From contig JAITQT010000282.1 in NCBI GenBank assembly GCA_031288745.1, forward strand, positions 1 through 5,546: a stretch of 5,546 bases of DNA. The letters run 5' to 3'. A model generated the notes under the pieces. That model saw only the letters and a program-made list of their open reading frames with translations, made no database searches and was not told the DNA's origin. Position numbers and translations under genes: made by a program. Below, one piece after another: positions 5,217 to 5,546 of this stretch. Positions within the stretch are counted from its first letter, which is position 1; each line of letters starts with the position of its first letter. The DNA comes from Deltaproteobacteria bacterium. GTDB taxonomy: Bacteria; Desulfobacterota; Desulfarculia; Adiutricales; Adiutricaceae.

Positions 5217-5474
5217 CTAGGCTGCTTCAGCCAGGGGAGGAGCCGCATCTTTAGCTGGGTAAGGAATCAGCTTGAAAGGGATGGATTTATTTTCAGTCCA
5301 GCTTTTAAGATTGCCATTGGCTCTGACACAAGTAACGGTTGCTAGGCTGGTACTTCCTTCAACACTCCAGCTCATATCATTGTTCTTTTGACGTTTTGCT
5401 ACAACCACATCGTTAGCCTTTTCGACCAAATTGCTTGAATTTCGCAAACCAAGCTTTTTACGTAAGGCATAATT
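5217..5474 (-). pseudogene. Transposase C-terminal fragment cut off by a 110-bp element
   Basis: About 85 codons of uninterrupted transposase C-terminus read NYALRKKLGLRNSSNLVEKA, then NDVVVAKRQKNNDMSWSVEG, and end PLAEAA before a TAG at 5219-5217. It carries the SNxVExAxxxxVAxRQK...MSWSxEG pattern of the left copy, without that copy's frameshift. At 5474/5475 the homology stops exactly at the end of a 110-bp element. The open frame continues to 5513 only because the element reads through: its first 13 residues (MTILILRGFCASI) are element sequence, and the ATG at 5513 is not a transposase start. Any N-terminal part would lie beyond the element, outside the window. The family resembles ISKra4-like DDE transposases tentatively. 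The fragment is not expected to be active. Confidence 0.82.
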
Positions 5475-5546
5475 GATCGAAGCGCAAAAACCTCTTAAAA
5501 TCAAAATAGTCAAAAAAATTAACTAGTAATAAGGCTCTGTTACAAA
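5475..5546 (+). mobile_element. 110-bp MITE-like element, copy 3 (cut by window end)
   Basis: The first 72 bases match copy 2 from its GATC end onward with only a few substitutions, in the same orientation. The left terminal repeat GATCGAAGCGCAAAAA is at 5475-5490. The right end lies outside the window. The element abuts the transposase fragment at the Asn codon of NYALRKK, so it was inserted into that gene. Confidence 0.85.

Overview
The window is a ferrous iron (Fe2+) uptake locus on the minus strand, surrounded by broken mobile-element sequence. The gene-order core, read 5'->3' on the minus strand, is a 48-residue Cys-rich FeoB-associated membrane peptide (4772-4626), feoA (3952-3713) and feoB (3537-1369). 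All three look intact. The FeoB sequence (NMMD as the G4 motif, about 720 residues, a charged insert near residues 551-600) reads like FeoB proteins of anaerobic delta-type bacteria (Desulfobacterota/Desulfovibrio-like). That placement is an impression from the protein alone. Low coding density, AT-rich spacers, decayed transposase pieces and several copies of a short non-coding element suggest a genome in decay, for example a host-restricted or endosymbiotic lineage.

Left part (1-1360): a possible C-terminal tail of an unknown protein (3-98), AT-rich spacer with repeated TGGACAA words, an unrecognised 81-codon minus-strand reading frame (371-616), a 29-bp repeat, a 110-bp element with perfect terminal inverted repeats (722-831), and a frameshifted transposase remnant on the plus strand (836-1274) ending in a small hairpin.

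Middle (1369-4772): feoB, an unusually long 175-bp gap, feoA with a good sigma70-type promoter and a dyad at its likely transcription start, a second copy of the 29-bp repeat, a second 110-bp element (4316-4425, flanked by a candidate 6-bp target duplication), and the Cys-rich peptide gene with its own promoter and leader dyads.

Right part (4780-5546): about 400 bases without a gene, then a second transposase tail on the minus strand (5217-5474). It is about 95% identical to the left one and inverted relative to it, and it is interrupted by a third 110-bp element that runs off the window end. The whole iron-uptake locus is therefore bracketed by inverted copies of the same insertion-sequence remnant and the same short element, a composite-transposon-like or inversion-prone layout.

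Functionally, FeoB is the G-protein-coupled Fe2+ permease of the inner membrane, FeoA its small cytosolic SH3-like partner, and the Cys-rich peptide a probable membrane accessory. The short element lies between the accessory gene and feoA, and feoA has its own promoter, so the locus may be expressed as more than one transcription unit.
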